DNA from: Phocoena phocoena
Lineage: Eukaryota > Chordata > Mammalia > Artiodactyla > Phocoenidae
Direction of reading: 5' to 3'
NCBI RefSeq assembly: GCF_963924675.1
Contig: NC_089224.1
Span: forward strand, 45,055,158-45,119,157
Length of the DNA: 64,000 nt
Below are positions 10,484 to 23,222 of the stretch, piece by piece. Position numbers and translations under genes: made by a program. Positions within the stretch are counted from its first letter, which is position 1. Each line of letters starts with the position of its first letter. The notes beneath the pieces were generated by a model. The model did no database searches. It was not told the origin of the DNA and saw nothing but the letters and a program-made list of their open reading frames with translations.

Positions 10484-13184
10484 TATTTTGGAAACTAACT
10501 CCAAGGAGATTCAACATTATGTCTAAGGTAGTTCAATATGATGAGAAATCACTGTAGCTTTCTCCTGTTTCCCAATTTAGGTCTTACTTTGTTAGAGTAA
10601 TGATGTTAGGTTAGTTTTTAGAGATCCTTTCAGCAGGATGCTCAGCCAGAAACTTAATTAAATAATAATAGTAATAATACCCACTTAAAGCCAGCACTGC
10701 TTCAGGCATCCCAGCTTGTGCAAGCTTTCTCTAGGGAACAGCATTCAATTTATGTTGTTCAAATGTGGTCTACAAATTATTTTCATTGGTCTTTAGACTG
10801 GAAAAGACTGAGACCCAATTGCAAAGTGTACTTGAATGCTGATGGTTTGCTGGAGATTTTCTTCTCTTGCAAAGACCAGGAGCACATAGGACGCATTATT
10901 TGGGCTTAATAAGATTATGAAAAACATTCTTTTCAGATTTTCTTGAAATAGAGTCATTCTCCAACCTTTTTACATCAGCAACCTCAGGATAACATTTCCT
11001 TTGATATATCTTCTCCTTATCCTGTAGATCACATTGCTCTGGGGTTTCTCACTCCTTGAAACAATGGGTTTCAGTGCTTTAGGTGAAGGGTGTCAGAACA
11101 CCATCCCCAACAGAACACAGGGAATCTGCTCAGCTTTGACTGTCAAATTAGATTTTAGTTTGCATCTACAAATTAAAATAAGCACAAAAGCTAGGCTTTG
11201 TCAAGAAAAAATATGTTATAAATCTCTTTAGCACATCCAGGCTCAAGTCTGGTGGACTCATCTCATATTTCTCACACAGCATAAAGAGGATGCCCTTTCC
11301 ATGATTCTAGGTATGAAGCTTGCTTCATAAAAGTAGATATGATGAGTTTTAGTACCTCTCAAATTCACCATGAGGAAGAACCACATTTTAAAAGTTTCCA
11401 ATACATCTTGCACCTATAATTTAAAAAGACATAATAAAAATGAATTATGAGAAATATCAAATAGAAAAACAAAGCCCTACATTTTAATTAGATTTAATAG
11501 ATATAAAATTACTCTGCCAAATTGCTATTAAGAGTGTCAGAAACTTTATTCTCAATTTCTGTGCATGTCTTGGTGTGGGCCATTAACAGTCCATAGCTTG
11601 GCATCTGTTTGAGTAGCACTGGTGTAGAGGAATTGGAAAGCCAGAGATTTGAGAGAAGAGGAGAGAGAAGCAGAGGGAGAAGACAGAACACAAGGCTTTT
11701 GTGTTTTTCCCATACCTGTCCTCTATGTCGGCTTTGTAGAATTCTGTCCCCACTAGCATCTACTTCCATCATGGCCAAGGGCAATGGCATATCTCATTGG
11801 CAGATGGTAGCAAGGGAGGCAGGTAAGGAACTCAACGGGTACCTGCATGTCCCTTGGCAGATGCTGAAGAAAGCTGAATTGTGGGTAGTGGGTCTACCAT
11901 AGGTCCCTGAGGCAAGACATCCAGTGACTGTGATAGAGGATGTGGGTTGGGTAGACTAGGCCAAGATATATATGGAGAACATGCCAGAGCCTTAGAGGGG
12001 TCTGGTCTACCAGGGTGACCCATGGTAGGGCCAGATCACTCAGGAATAGTAGAATGTGACTAAACTGAGAGAGGGACTACAGGTTATGTCTGCTGCAGAG
12101 TTTAGCAGCAGATGCCTGCAAGCTCAGGGATGGAACCAGTCACACCTGGTGGTTCCTGAGAGACCCCAGACAGTATCCACTCCTCAGAAAAGAAAGGAGA
12201 GGACCATACAAAGTATGCATCCATTCATCCAGGGCCTTCTTGAAGAGGACCTGGGTAGAGGCAGAACATGCAGGACCAAGCCTTTTATTTGGAAGAGATT
12301 AAGCATTTAATTTAATACACTATTTATTGTGTCAGACTTAATTTATGAGGTTGAACTAAAGCCTCCCTCTGATATAAAGGAAAATCCAGTAGGTTACAGA
12401 GAAAATAAACTGTATTTCTCTGCACATCTGGCTGTAATGTTAAAAACTGCAACCACTCTGCCCAAGGAATGTGCATATCTGTGGGCAGAGGGAATGAGCC
12501 CTTGGTTAATTAACAACCCTGTGCCCACCCTGACATCTTCCTTTGAAGAAATATAGAGACAGTGATTTACTCACAGTTGTATCATTTCTGGAATAGGCCT
12601 GGTCGGCAGAAAGAGTTCTAATTTCCTAACCTCAGTGTAATTCATTTTCTGTAAGCATATCTGATTTGTAAAAACGAATCTTCTGCCTTCCAGCCAGGTC
12701 ACTTGGCCTTTCCTCATGCCATTCATTTAGAGTTTCCCTGCTAGTGAAAGTATATTGGCAAAAGGGAGAAAAGGATGATTCAGATTCCCAAGGGCTTTGT
12801 AGGCTCTTAAATGATACAGTCAAAACCTCACCTTGAAGTAAATAACAAAAGGATTACTAAAAGGACCAATTTCTAGATTTAGTAAATGTGATTCCTGATG
12901 AATGACGTCTCTCTCCCAACCTCCAGGGAGGGGAAGGGGGGAGGGATCAATTTATCTCAAGATTATTTTTTTAACATAACCACATAATAAAATGGTATGG
13001 AAAAGAAAAGTGTGAGAAACATGCTAAAAAATTATTTGATACCTAGGACTTAGAGAAGTTATAATCCTTGAATAAATTATTAATGAGGGGATTTACAAAC
13101 CAAAGGGGAAATGAATTTTTACTTTCTGAACTGACTTAAATATAGTGAAATAACTACTCAAACATCAAGACAGACAATATTTTA
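10484..13184. other. Low-copy DNA without recognisable gene
   Basis: This stretch holds AT-rich and mixed sequence with several short open frames (for example 11609-11902 plus and 11509-11790 minus, overlapping on opposite strands). They show no known domain and no splice-site arrangement I can support. Old repeat fragments may be present but are too diverged to name. Confidence 0.5.
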
Positions 13185-13335
13185 GCAAGCTTTCTAGCAG
13201 AGTATATCTCAAATTTTAATATGCAAAAAGAAGCACTTGATTCAATAGTCTAAGTTGGGGCCCAAACGCCTGCATTTCTACAAGCTCCCAGTTGATGCTA
13301 AAGCTGTTGGTGCAGGAGCTACACTTCAGGTAAAT
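13185..13335. mobile_element. MER5-like hAT remnant
   Basis: Words such as tatctcaaattttaatatgc, tggggcccaaacgcctgcat and tgctaaagctgttggtgcag match the layout of MER5A/B elements: a terminal 'ctcaaa..ttaatgtgc' and a central 'ggccc..tgcatttcta'. It is diverged and has no coding capacity. Confidence 0.5.
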
Positions 13336-13912
13336 GGGTGGAGAGGAGTCCCTGAGTTTCTATAATGCAAAACTACTTTTCATGTTTCTGAAGTCAAAAA
13401 TTGAACAGTGGAGTCAAACGTCTTTGACACAAAAAGTTCTTGAATACAGTAGGGGAGAAAATTCATTTCCTTATCTGTCAATCTTGGCATATTGCTTGGA
13501 GACCTTCCTGAAAGAGCCTGCCCACCACCCCACATTGTATTTCCTCTGCTCCTGCATTCCCCATTGGTCTAAGATTGATTCTACTGATTTTCTCCACTGG
13601 CAGGATTAATGCCCTCTCCATTTCTGATCTAGGTGATCATTGAAAAGCAATTAATTCTAACAGGTCTGATTCCAAAGTTTTAGTGCCTCCTTATGGAATA
13701 AGCTGGCTGTCACAGGGATCTGTGCCTCACAGGCAGATCTTGGATAGAACAGTGACCAGTTTTGATATGTCCACATGTGTATTCTATGACTCATGGTGGC
13801 CAGTAGTCTATTTTGAAATGGGATAATGTTGCTTGCCATAGCATTTGGTATTGTTTTTTCACACTTCCTTTTTTCCTAGGCATTTCAAATACATGTTGCC
13901 ATGAATGGTAGA

Positions 13913-13972
13913 ATGATTGCTTAGTATGATTGCTTAGTTCATTCATTTATTCATTCACTCATTCATTCATTC
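13913..13972. repeat. 13-bp tandem duplication followed by (TTCA)n microsatellite
   Basis: The unit atgattgcttagt is repeated exactly at 13913-13925 and 13926-13938. It runs straight into an imperfect ttca/ttta tetranucleotide tract ending near 13972. Confidence 0.9.
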
Positions 13973-14629
13973 CTGTTTTGTTGAGGAAACAGTATATACT
14001 AGGTTTTTGTGGGTAGAACTTGATAAGAAGTCACCTTGATTAATTCTGGGATTTAATTTCAGCCAAATGTAACCGAAAAGCTTAAATTTTTTGGTTTAAA
14101 AAACATGTGTTATTTTTCTCACATTAGTTTGGAAATTGCTAGCATTACTAGCATTGGTTCCACACCTTGAGTGGTCAGAATAGAGGTCTTTGCAATTCTC
14201 TCAGCCTTTTCCTCAAGTTACCTGACAGCTGTTGCAGCTATAGCACTAGCCATTGAGTTCATATTCCAGGCAGGAGTACAGAAGAAGACGGTAGTGTTTA
14301 TTCCAGGAAAAAAAATTGCAGAAATCTGCACTTGACTTCTGCTTACATTTCATTGACGAGACCTATGTCACATGACCTATCCTCAACTTCAGGAAAGACT
14401 GTGAGATGTCTGTATTTTTGTTTTGTTTTGTTTTAAGCTGAGCACCTTGAGATCTCCAACAAAATCATGAATGTTAGGGAGAAGTGGAGAATGGGTAGTA
14501 GGTAGTCATTTAGTCACACCTGCTCAAGGCACTTGAAGTCCGTGGGATATATTATCAATTCTGCCTAGTTGTTCTTGTTCTAAAGGCTATAGAAGAACTC
14601 ACTTAATACACAAATAGCAAACCACAGGC

Positions 14630-14631
<2 letters not shown>

Positions 14632-14662
<31 letters not shown>

Positions 14663-14854
14663 GGTACGCGGGCCTCTCACTGTTGTGGCCTCTCCCGTTG
14701 CGGAGCACAGGCTCCGGACGCGCAGGCTCAGCGGCCATGGCTCACGGGCCCAGCCGCTCCACGGCATGTGGGATCTTCCCGGACCGGGGCATGAACCCGT
14801 GTCCCCTGCATCGGCAGGCGGACCCTCAACCACTGCACCGCCAGGGAAGCCCGT
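14632..14854 (-). mobile_element. CHR-type tRNA-derived SINE
   Basis: In sense it starts at 14854 (gggcttccctggcggtgcag) and ends at gtgagaggcccgcgtaccgc with a long A-tail (plus-strand T-tract 14632-14660). The duplication cacaggcacttttttt flanks it at 14623-14638 (overlapping the T-tract) and 14855-14870. CpG dinucleotides are well kept (for example ccggacgcgcaggc), which suggests a fairly recent copy. Confidence 0.93.
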
Positions 14855-14870
14855 CACAGGCACTTTTTTT

Positions 14871-16219
14871 AATGCTTTTAACTAGCAAATCAAGTGTCAC
14901 AAATCTGACTTTTCCTAGATTATCTGCTTGAATATTTACCAGAGAAATATTGAGAACACTACATGTGTTCAGTTGAGGAGGTTTGTTTCATTGTGCATGG
15001 GAAGGTTCAGGCAGTGTTTCTGTCTGAATTGCTGGTGTTAGTGGCAATTTTTATCTGTGCATGACTGAACATAGATTATTTTTAGAGACTTCATCTATCT
15101 GCGTGCAGGCTAGTGCATTGCACAAAATAACAACTCAGTATTTTGTTTTCATTTTACTGTGAATATTGTTTACTTTCCCTGTCCTGATCCAGACATAAAG
15201 CAGCATGAAGAAACACTGATTTCAAGGGCATGTACTTGCTGATGTTTTACTCTGAAAATTATAAACCAGTTGAATGTATTGAAAAACACTTTTATATTTC
15301 CTCCTCAGCAAATCACAATATCACTTTATCACTTTCCCCTTTTATAGCACCCTTCTAACTGACTTCAAGGTCAAAAATAGTTAACTGAGAGTTTTTGCTA
15401 GCTCAGATATGTTCCTGCTGTAGCTTTTGATGATCCAAAAAATGTGTGATTAAAACCAGAAGAAAGCAGAGATGGAGAGAAAATGGCATGATGCACCTTG
15501 ACTGATAGTTAAGCAAGTGCCAAATCAGAGCAAAATCTGTACTTACCTGGAGAATGGTCATAAAGGCTTCTCCATCCATGTGTCCATCCATCCTTTATCC
15601 ATTTATTCAACAGATATTTATTGGAGGGTAAATAATGATGAAAAACGTAGAACATTCTTGAAGAACCCAAATCTTAATAGGGAAGACAGCATAAACACAC
15701 ATGCCTTTTATAAAAGAAAGACAGAGATGATTATAGTGTGGATTGGGGTGAGTGTCAGGGATGGTTGGTCATGCATGGCCAGGGAAGGCTTAAAGGTTAC
15801 AGAGGCACTGAAGTTCAAACCTGAAAGATTTGAACATATGGAGATCGGGAGGTGAGGTAGAGGTAATGTTTGCATTTTAGTCAGAATAGCACGAGCAAAA
15901 TCCTTGGTGATGAAACAGTAAACTGTATTCAAGAAACCATGGACTCTTTTTCAAGAACAAAGAATTTATTAAGGGGAGCCACCAGTACTGCTTTCTCAGG
16001 AAAATCTTTCCTGTGTCTCCAGGATGTCTGGACAGATGCTCTGTCCTTCCCCAGTATCCTGTGCTTATCTCCATCATAGCCAGACAGCTAGAATATATGG
16101 CTCAAAAGTCTGGTAGGGGCAGTATTTTTCAAACTGCAAGTTGTAATTTGAAATTATTTCATTTATTTTATCTATTATTTTCACAGTTACTATTCACTTA
16201 GGTTTACATAGCTATCTAT
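14871..16219. other. Low-copy DNA with an old unnamed repeat-like stretch
   Basis: At about 15590-15910 the sequence (attcaacagatatttattgg, later ccagggaaggcttaaagg and gaacctgaaagatttgaaca-like words) resembles a common ancient mammalian interspersed repeat whose family I cannot assign. The open frames across it on both strands are not supported as genes. Confidence 0.4.
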
Positions 16220-17540
16220 TCTTTCTTGTGCTCTTTCTTTCTTCTTGTATGATTGACCTTCCATCTGGGATCGTTTTCCTTTTGCTTGAAGAACCCCATT
16301 ACGTATTTCTATAGCAGCAGCAATATCTCGAAGTTTTTGTTTGTCTGAAAACATTTTCATTTTATCTTCATTTTAGAAGGCTATTTTCCCTAAATAAAGA
16401 ATCCTGATTTGGCAATTATCTTCTTTCAGCACTTTAAAAATACCATTTCATTTGCTTCTGGTTTCCAATGTTTCTGTTGAAAATTCTGAGAAGTCAGCTG
16501 TTGGTCTTTTGTTACTCTTTTGAAGGTAATGTGTCTTTTTCCTCTGAGTGCTTTTAAGATTTTCTCTTTGTTTTTGGCTTTCAGTAGTTTTATCACGATG
16601 TATATAAGCATGGTTTTCTTTGTAGTTCTCTTGCTTGGGGTACAAAGAGTTTCTTAAATTTCTTGTGTCTTTCACTAGTTTTGTAAAAGTTTTGGCCAGT
16701 TATTTATTCTCTTCTCCTTTAGGAAGTTCAGTTACACATATGTTAGATATTTTCTCTAAGTCCCAGATGTCTCTTATGTTCTTTTCTATATTTTTTCTCC
16801 TCTTTTTGGTCTCAGTGGGTACCAATTTGGATATTTTCTATCAAACTCTATTCTGAATCTTGTATTCTGGTATCTATGATATTAAACCCATTTCTTGAAT
16901 TTGAATTTTTAATTATGGTATTGTATTTTTAAGTTCTATAATTTCAATAGGATGCCTTTTTAGTAGATTCTGGTCCTCTGGTGAAATTCTCTATCTTTTT
17001 TTAAACCTCTTTCCTTAAAAATATTAAGCATGGTTATTTTAAGTCTGTGTTTGATAACTTCAGAATCTCAATTATTGATTTATTGCCATTGCCTATTTTT
17101 GCTCTTGGCCTTTAATCATTTGATTCTTTATACATGTATGCCAGTTGATTTTGTATTGAATATTGTCTATGAAAAATTGTAGGAGATATTAATTTCCTCC
17201 AAAGAGATTTTAATTTTATTGTGGTAGATACAGTACCAGGAAGATACCTTGATTCAGTTAGGGACTGAATTGATCTAAAGTTATGTTTCAGAATTTGTGA
17301 AAACTAGTATGATTATAATTTGTAGTTACTCCTAGGGCCTAAGATTTTAAGGATAGTAAATGAAATCCTAGAGCATTTACCAGATTCTACCTCCTTAACA
17401 GGATATGAACTCTAATTTTTGTTCATCACCAGTGCACAGCTTAGGGGCTGGCAGATGTTTTAGGTGTAAAATGCATGCAAAATGTTGGGCTTGCTTTTCT
17501 TCAGAATATTAGTCCTTTAAGCAGTGTCTGTCTTTGAAGT
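16220..17540 (-). mobile_element. Old L1M-type fragment (ORF1 and 5' region)
   Basis: On the plus strand it reads like the antisense of an ancient L1 ORF1 region: tttgtttgtctgaaaacatttt, ctttcagcactttaaaaata, ttgttgaaaattctgagaagtcagctg-like and gattttctctttgtttttggc. The same order of words appears in the younger L1 copies at 3200-3500 and 52880-53160, here far more diverged. Short ORF1 pieces survive on the minus strand at 16426-16675 (KAKNKEKILKALRGKRHITFK). It is non-functional. Confidence 0.7.
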
Positions 17541-19059
17541 CCTGAACTCTTAATTTTTTATCTCTTAGCCTGGTGAGATTGCCACAGACTTTAGAACACT
17601 ACTTTCTATGACATTGGTGCCTGGAGCTGTAAATTAGCAAATGGCCAAGAGGAAGAAGTAGCAGCAAGTATAGGATAACAGCAATGCATTTTTCTTCTTT
17701 CTGCATCTTATATTCCTGGCTGCTTTGGTTGTTCTTTAATATATTCAAACCCATAATTAAGTTTTGATTGCCAACTAATTGTAAACACGAATGGTTGAGC
17801 TATACACACTTCATAGGACTAGAGAAGTAGGAAATCTGCTATGTCTGCTGATATGAAACTGCATGGCATTTGGCATCTTGTGCTTGTATACTTCTGAGGC
17901 GTTTTGATCAGGAAAATACATTCTCCACTATTCAGTAAGCATTCTCATATATCTGGAGTTACTTCCCATACAACCAGAAGGAAGTGAATATGAATTCCTT
18001 GCTTTATTTTTTTTCTACCACTTTCACTTTAAAAAGGTAATAAATATTATGAGATGCTATTTAAAACAAAATTGGGGGCAAATAAGCAAAACACAGCTAT
18101 GATAGATGAAGAAGCAATTATTTAATTTGGGATATCTTTTTTCTTTTTAAAATGGATTTCTATTGTTTATGGTGTCCTTCCTTGATTATAAAGGGTAAGA
18201 ATTCTTACTGATTTTCAAAGCTAGGAACTTTCTAGAGTTCTTATATAAAAATTCCTAAGACTTTTGCCAATTTAGCTAGCACACTGAATTTGTAATTTAT
18301 TATCAGAGTATGTTTTGCTATGAGCTGTGTAAACTTTTGCATAATTTTTGAGGTCACTTTTCCATGTTAGCAGCATTCTATTTTGATCTCAAGGTTAGTA
18401 CTATAACTCCAAACAGATAGGAACACAAATTCAGTTGGACCTCCTTTAAAAATCAGGAGGGTTTTAAAACCCTTTAAAACCCTCCTGACTTTCTTTCTTA
18501 AAAGGGTTTTTTTTGTTTTTATAGACCATCCTGCAATGGAGATAATAATTGTTTAATTCAGCCTTGTCATTTGCTGTAAACACCAGCTGCTATAATTGTT
18601 GGTATTCCACGTGGAGCATTTTTACCAACTGTGAGAAAAATATTTTAAAGGAGCACAAAGCAATCTGGAAGTATGAAACAAAAGCACACAATACCTGGAA
18701 ATTTTAGTCCATATATAGCTTCCAATTTATATTTGTTTCCATCTGATAACATTGGACTTTTAGTTTCTCTTTTATTATATCAAAAATATATTTAAAACCA
18801 GGAGAGCCAGGACAATACAGTAGTAATTGAGGATTAGAAATAATCTATAAATTTCCAGGAAAGGAGGAAAGATTATTTTCAAATTTTACTAAATTATGTA
18901 AAAGGAATTCTCTACTATTATATTCCCTACTGATGTATGACAATAGTATGACAGAGACATAATGCATTTTCAATATACATTTTTATATAGAATGCTAACT
19001 AAAGAAATGTATCATAACAGTCTCTTCTTAACATACCTATTAATATACTCTTATCTCCC
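17541..19059. other. Low-copy DNA including a palindrome and a candidate conserved element
   Basis: No gene is recognised. A perfect 16-bp-arm inverted repeat lies at 18453-18488. The adjoining 18530-18690 has no repeat signature and is dense in regulatory-type words (see findings). Confidence 0.5.
18453..18488. repeat. Perfect inverted repeat, 16-bp arms, 4-nt spacer
   Basis: The left arm tcaggagggttttaaa (18453-18468) and right arm tttaaaaccctcctga (18473-18488) are exact reverse complements around accc. Further A-T pairing exists outside after one mismatch. No TA or other target duplication identifies it as a MITE. Confidence 0.93.
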
Positions 19060-19845
19060 CTCTTTCAAGTATTCTCTTCCCCCGGGATCCTTATTTTGTC
19101 AATGGTCCGTCATCTACCCAGCTCATCCTTGCCTCGCTTGTCTCACTTCTCCCAACATACCAACCACCAAATCCTGTTAGTCCGCCTCATAAACTCTCCT
19201 TGCTTCTCCCTGTTCACCCTGCTACTCATCTTAGCATAGTCATCATTATCTCTTCCTGGGATGACTGCAACAGCCTTCCACCTAGTCTTTGACTCCTGTC
19301 TTGACTCCCTCTTATCAGTTCTCCATTCTGCACCCATCTCTTCTTAAAACATGTCAGTTGCTCTCAAGCCCATCTCTGTAACACCCTGCATCCTTAATGT
19401 GGCTTACGTGGCCTTTTGTGATCTAGCAGCATTATCATTCTAGCCTCATCTCTTACCCTTTGTACTTCAGATGCTATCAGTTTCTCAAACATGTCAAGTT
19501 CTCTTTAATCTCAGGGCTTTGAAGATGTTCTTTTAGTTTAGAACCCCTTTGCTGAACGCTTTACACCTTCACCTACTCATCTTTTAGGAGTCTTGAATAT
19601 CACTTCCTCTGTGAGATATTCCTTGTACTCCTCCTTTTTAAATCTGGATTAGTTTTCCTTCATCTGTACTTTTGCATCACCCTATACTTATACTGCATTG
19701 TTGCCTATTCACTAGTGGGTGTACCTCATGAGACAGTAAATTCCCTGATGCCAAGGATTGTGTATGGTTTGTGGTTTCAGCCCCAGGGCCTAGTATAATG
19801 CCTGGTATATTGTAGGTACGCGATGAAATGTGTTGAAAATCTTTT
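19060..19845 (+). mobile_element. L2 LINE fragment
   Basis: The segment shows L2 3'-region language in order: atgactgcaacagccttcc, gtggccttttgtgatctagc, ttacccttt, then cctcatgagacagtaaattc, gccaaggattgtgtatgg and cagggcctagtataatgcc. This matches the sense strand of the L2 3' half. It is ancient and diverged. Confidence 0.7.
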
Positions 19846-19929
19846 GTTATTGCTAAATTTCTTGTATCTTATGTCTATAGTCTGTTGATTTTCTCAAACA
19901 AAAATTGAAAAATATGATCTAAAAGATAT

Positions 19930-20175
19930 GTGCACTTCATGGATGAAGCAAGTGAGAGAGCTTGCTTCCTGTCTCTCTCTCTCTGTTATCCACCATATAA
20001 GGATATGACAAGAAATCAGTAGTCTGCAACCTGGAAGAATGCTCTCACCAGAACCTGTCTGTGCTGATACCATGATCTTGGACTTTCAGCCTCAAGGACT
20101 GTGAGAAATAAATATCTTTTGTTAATAAGCCACCTGTTGTATGGTATTTTGTTATAGCAGCCTGAACTAAGACAG
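19930..20175 (+). mobile_element. MaLR-type LTR (MLT1/MST-like), 3' part
   Basis: The end carries the standard MaLR LTR tail: ggactgtgagaaataaatat, aagccacctgttgtatggta and ttgttatagcagcctgaact followed by aagaca. It contains the aataaat signal. It leads directly into a MaLR-like internal region. Confidence 0.75.
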
Positions 20176-21420
20176 CAATTAGTACCAAGAAGTTGGGGTG
20201 CTGCTGTAACAAATACCTAAAATGTGGAAGTGCTTTTGGAACTGGGTAAGTGGGTAGAGGCGAGGAAAAGCCTACATTGCTGTGAGTGGACCATTAAGGG
20301 CTATTCTGGTGAGAGCTCAGAAATAAAAAAGGAGAGTTGTAGACAAAGCCTCAGTCATCTTAGAGACTACCCAAGTAATCATGAACAGAATTTTGGCAGA
20401 AAAATGAATGGTGAAGGCCTTTCCGATGAGGCCTCAGACATGTTATTGGAAAATGGAGGAAAGGAGATCTTTGTTATAAGGTGGCAAAGAACTTGACTGA
20501 GTTGTGTTCGTGTTCTAGTGCTTTTTGGAAGTGATTTCTAAGCAAAGTGTTGAAGGTGTGACTTGGCTCCACCTGACTGCTTATAGTAAAATTTGGATAG
20601 AGAGACATGACTTGAAGACAGAATTATTAAGCAAAATGGAGCTAGAACTTTGAGACTTAGAAAATTCTCAGCCTATCCATATTGCAAAAAAAGAGAAAGT
20701 ATATTTATAAGGGAACACTCAGGGTGTGGCCAAGCATAAGAGATGATGGTATGATAAGAGATGTAGGTATGAAGCCTGAACTTAATCAGCTACCCCAGCA
20801 GGAAAATTGCCAGTTTGAACTGAAGAGGAAAAGAGATGGGAAGGAATTAAGGAAGGGTGTCAGATTCCTAGGATTTTATAGGACAGGACCGTAGAGCTGT
20901 TTGGCTGCAAACATGTGCTATTCTTGAAGACGAGGGAAGACTGACCCCTAAAGTGACTCAGAAATCTTCAGGGTTGCCTCTTTGTTTTCAAAAAGGGAGG
21001 TCATCACCTTGCTTTCAACAGGCCAGAAAACCTCTGCCCTAAGTGGGGCCTCTCAGAGCTGTGGGGCCGACCCCTGCACAGCAGAGCTTTGGGGGCAAGA
21101 CCAGCACCCCAGTGGGTCTGGAAAGTGGGCCAGTTGCCCGGCAGGACAGAGCATTGAGCCAAAGAGGATTGTTCTCCTGCCTTAAGATCTCATGAAGTTT
21201 GCCTGGCTCGGTTTTGAACTTACTTGGGACCCATCACCCCTTCCTTCTTTACTATTTCCCACTTTGGAATGGGGATATCTATCCTATTCCTGTTCTACTG
21301 CTGTGTTTTGGAAGCACACAACTTGTCTGATCTCATGGGTTCACAGCTGGAACGGAATTTTGCCTCAGAATGACTCTTACCTCGAGTCTCACCCATATCT
21401 GATTTACTAGCTATATATGG
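20176..21420 (+). mobile_element. MaLR internal region remnant
   Basis: The sequence after the LTR reads gtggaagtgcttttggaact and gggtaagtgggtagaggc, then gctattctggtgagagctca and, further on, gaattttgcctcagaatgac. This is the pattern of MLT1/THE1-type internal sequence. Open frames within (for example 20224-20496 plus) are short, show no retroviral domain and are not supported as genes. No second LTR is evident at the right end. Confidence 0.6.
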
Positions 21421-21499
21421 TCTATTGATTATTAGGAGAACCAAGAAAGGGTGTGGCTGGACCCACACAAAGATATTGAAAACTTGAGTATAAGAAAAA

Positions 21500-21640
21500 G
21501 AACTCAACGGTCCTAGTCTACCATATAAATCTTCATTCTACCATATATATCTGAGGGATTCTGGGCAAGTTGCTCTTCTCTATGGATCCTATTTTCCCCT
21601 TCTGTAGTATAAGGATGGAATTAATTCAAGTCATATTCCA
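21500..21640 (+). mobile_element. Possible MIR fragment
   Basis: The run gattctgggcaagttgctct, then ctatggatcctattttcccc and ttctgtagtataaggatgga, follows the MIR core (gggcaagtt.., cctcagtttcc.., ctgtaaaatgggga). Confidence 0.45.
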
Positions 21641-22974
21641 TGGAACTCAGATTCTAAAACATGTTCCAAGGAAAACGTTTCCACGAGCACATGCATTTGG
21701 AAAATGCCATGTTCCTTAACCTTCTAAAAATATCACAATTCTATTAGCACATTAAAAGCTCTCATAATTCCTGCAGTAAAGCAGTCCCTTTTCTGCCAAT
21801 GCCTAATAATGACCTGTGTAATACACTTTTGAAAACAACAGACCAGGTGGTCTCTAACATCAACTTTAATTTCCTATAAATGTAAGAGTCTAGGTACAGG
21901 GCTGTGGAACCTGTTCAGAGAATGCAAACATTTTATCTCAGCATATTATATTAGAATAAAAGTGAAAGTTGGGGGAAATGTTAGGAGAAGCATTGCTACA
22001 CATTTTTGGGAAGATTATCAGTGGTGAAAATGCACGAGACATCACTGACACAGGAGAATGTGCAAGTGTTGCTGGTAGGTGGGTGGGAAGATGGAGGAAG
22101 ACAAGTGACAGATTTTCCCATAGTTAAATTAGTCATCAATAAAACTGTGTGTTAGAATAATTGTTGTGGGCTCAAATTTTGTGAGGTCCCCTGTGGTGTC
22201 TGAAACCTAAGCATTGATGTAAGTCCATGAGATATCTGGGTAAGGGAGAAGTGAGCAAATGAGTTCTCGATTGGAGGGGATGGTAAGAGATGAAAAGGAT
22301 GTTGTAAATTATTTCAGCTAGTGTAAAAAAGGTTTGAAGCTATGTAAATATGCAGACTTTTACCCAATGTTAATTGTCCTTAAATTTCAACTCCAAAATG
22401 AGCTGATAGCTCTCTGTCCAAAGCCCAAAGTTAAGGTAGACAAATACGGCTAAAGACAATTTAATGTGCCCTCTCTATGAAATATTTAGTTAGATTTCTT
22501 TCCATCTCTTTTATAAATAAAAATTTTAGACATAAGCAAAAGAAAAGAGCATAATAAACTGCTGATGTCCATTAATCTTCCTGCAGGTAAAACAACAGCA
22601 CATAATGGAAGTATAATGTGAAGCTAGTCGATATCTGCAGTGGATCAGACAGTCTCTCAGTTCACTCCAGAATGAATACTCTAAGTTAGTATTTACAAGT
22701 TTATTTTTTAATCTATAGGCCCCCCTTGTGGGTTCCTATTATTGAATCCAAAATATGGCTTCTTATCACAGAGATATAAACAATCATAAGAGAAAACTAC
22801 AAACAATTCAATATCTGCAAATTAATCAACATTTGCACCACATTAACAAAACAAGGCTAATTCATTTATGCTAATAGACGAGATGAAAGTGAAGCAGTGA
22901 CAATGTATGTTGGAATCTCACGCATTAGTCCATAAATGATTTTGGTGACTTCATTGCTGAATCAGATAATAGTT
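21641..22974. other. Low-copy DNA including a candidate conserved element
   Basis: No gene is recognised. Around 22560-22930 the sequence is repeat-free by eye and rich in homeodomain/octamer-like words such as aaattaatcaac and atgctaata (see findings). Confidence 0.45.
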
Positions 22975-23222
22975 TGTTTTTTATTTTTTTGGAGTATAAT
23001 TGCTTTACAATGTTGTGTTAGTTTCTGCTGTACAGTGAAGTGAATCAGCTATATGTATACGTATATCCCCTCCCTCTTGGACCTCCCCATCCCCCCATCC
23101 CACCAGTCTAGGTCATCACAGAGCACCGAGCTGAGCTCCGTTGTGCCATACAGCATGTTCCCACTAGCTGTCTACTTTACACATGACAGTGTATTTATGT
23201 CAAACCTAATCTCCCAATTCAT
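22975..23222 (-). mobile_element. L1 3' end fragment
   Basis: The plus strand reads ttttggagtataattgcttt, gttagtttctgctgtacagt and tctccgttgtgccatacag, the antisense of an L1 3'UTR. It is older in appearance than the 3' ends at 29727 and 63540 (for example cccctccctcttggacctcc). No coding part is present. Confidence 0.85.

Noticed and set aside
11509..11902. Overlapping open frames of 93 and 97 codons on opposite strands
   Set aside because: No domain, no splice context and no repeat origin recognised; lengths are within chance for this window.
13938..13972. Possible CRISPR-like repeat array
   Set aside because: It is a tetranucleotide microsatellite with no spacers, in a mammalian context.
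14632..14854. A tRNA gene
   Set aside because: The tRNA-like A- and B-box words belong to a CHR SINE with an A-tail and target duplication. No cloverleaf of a functional tRNA is formed.
19930..21420. A retroviral gag or pol gene
   Set aside because: The region matches MaLR LTR/internal patterns, which lack coding capacity; no protease, reverse transcriptase or integrase motif is readable.
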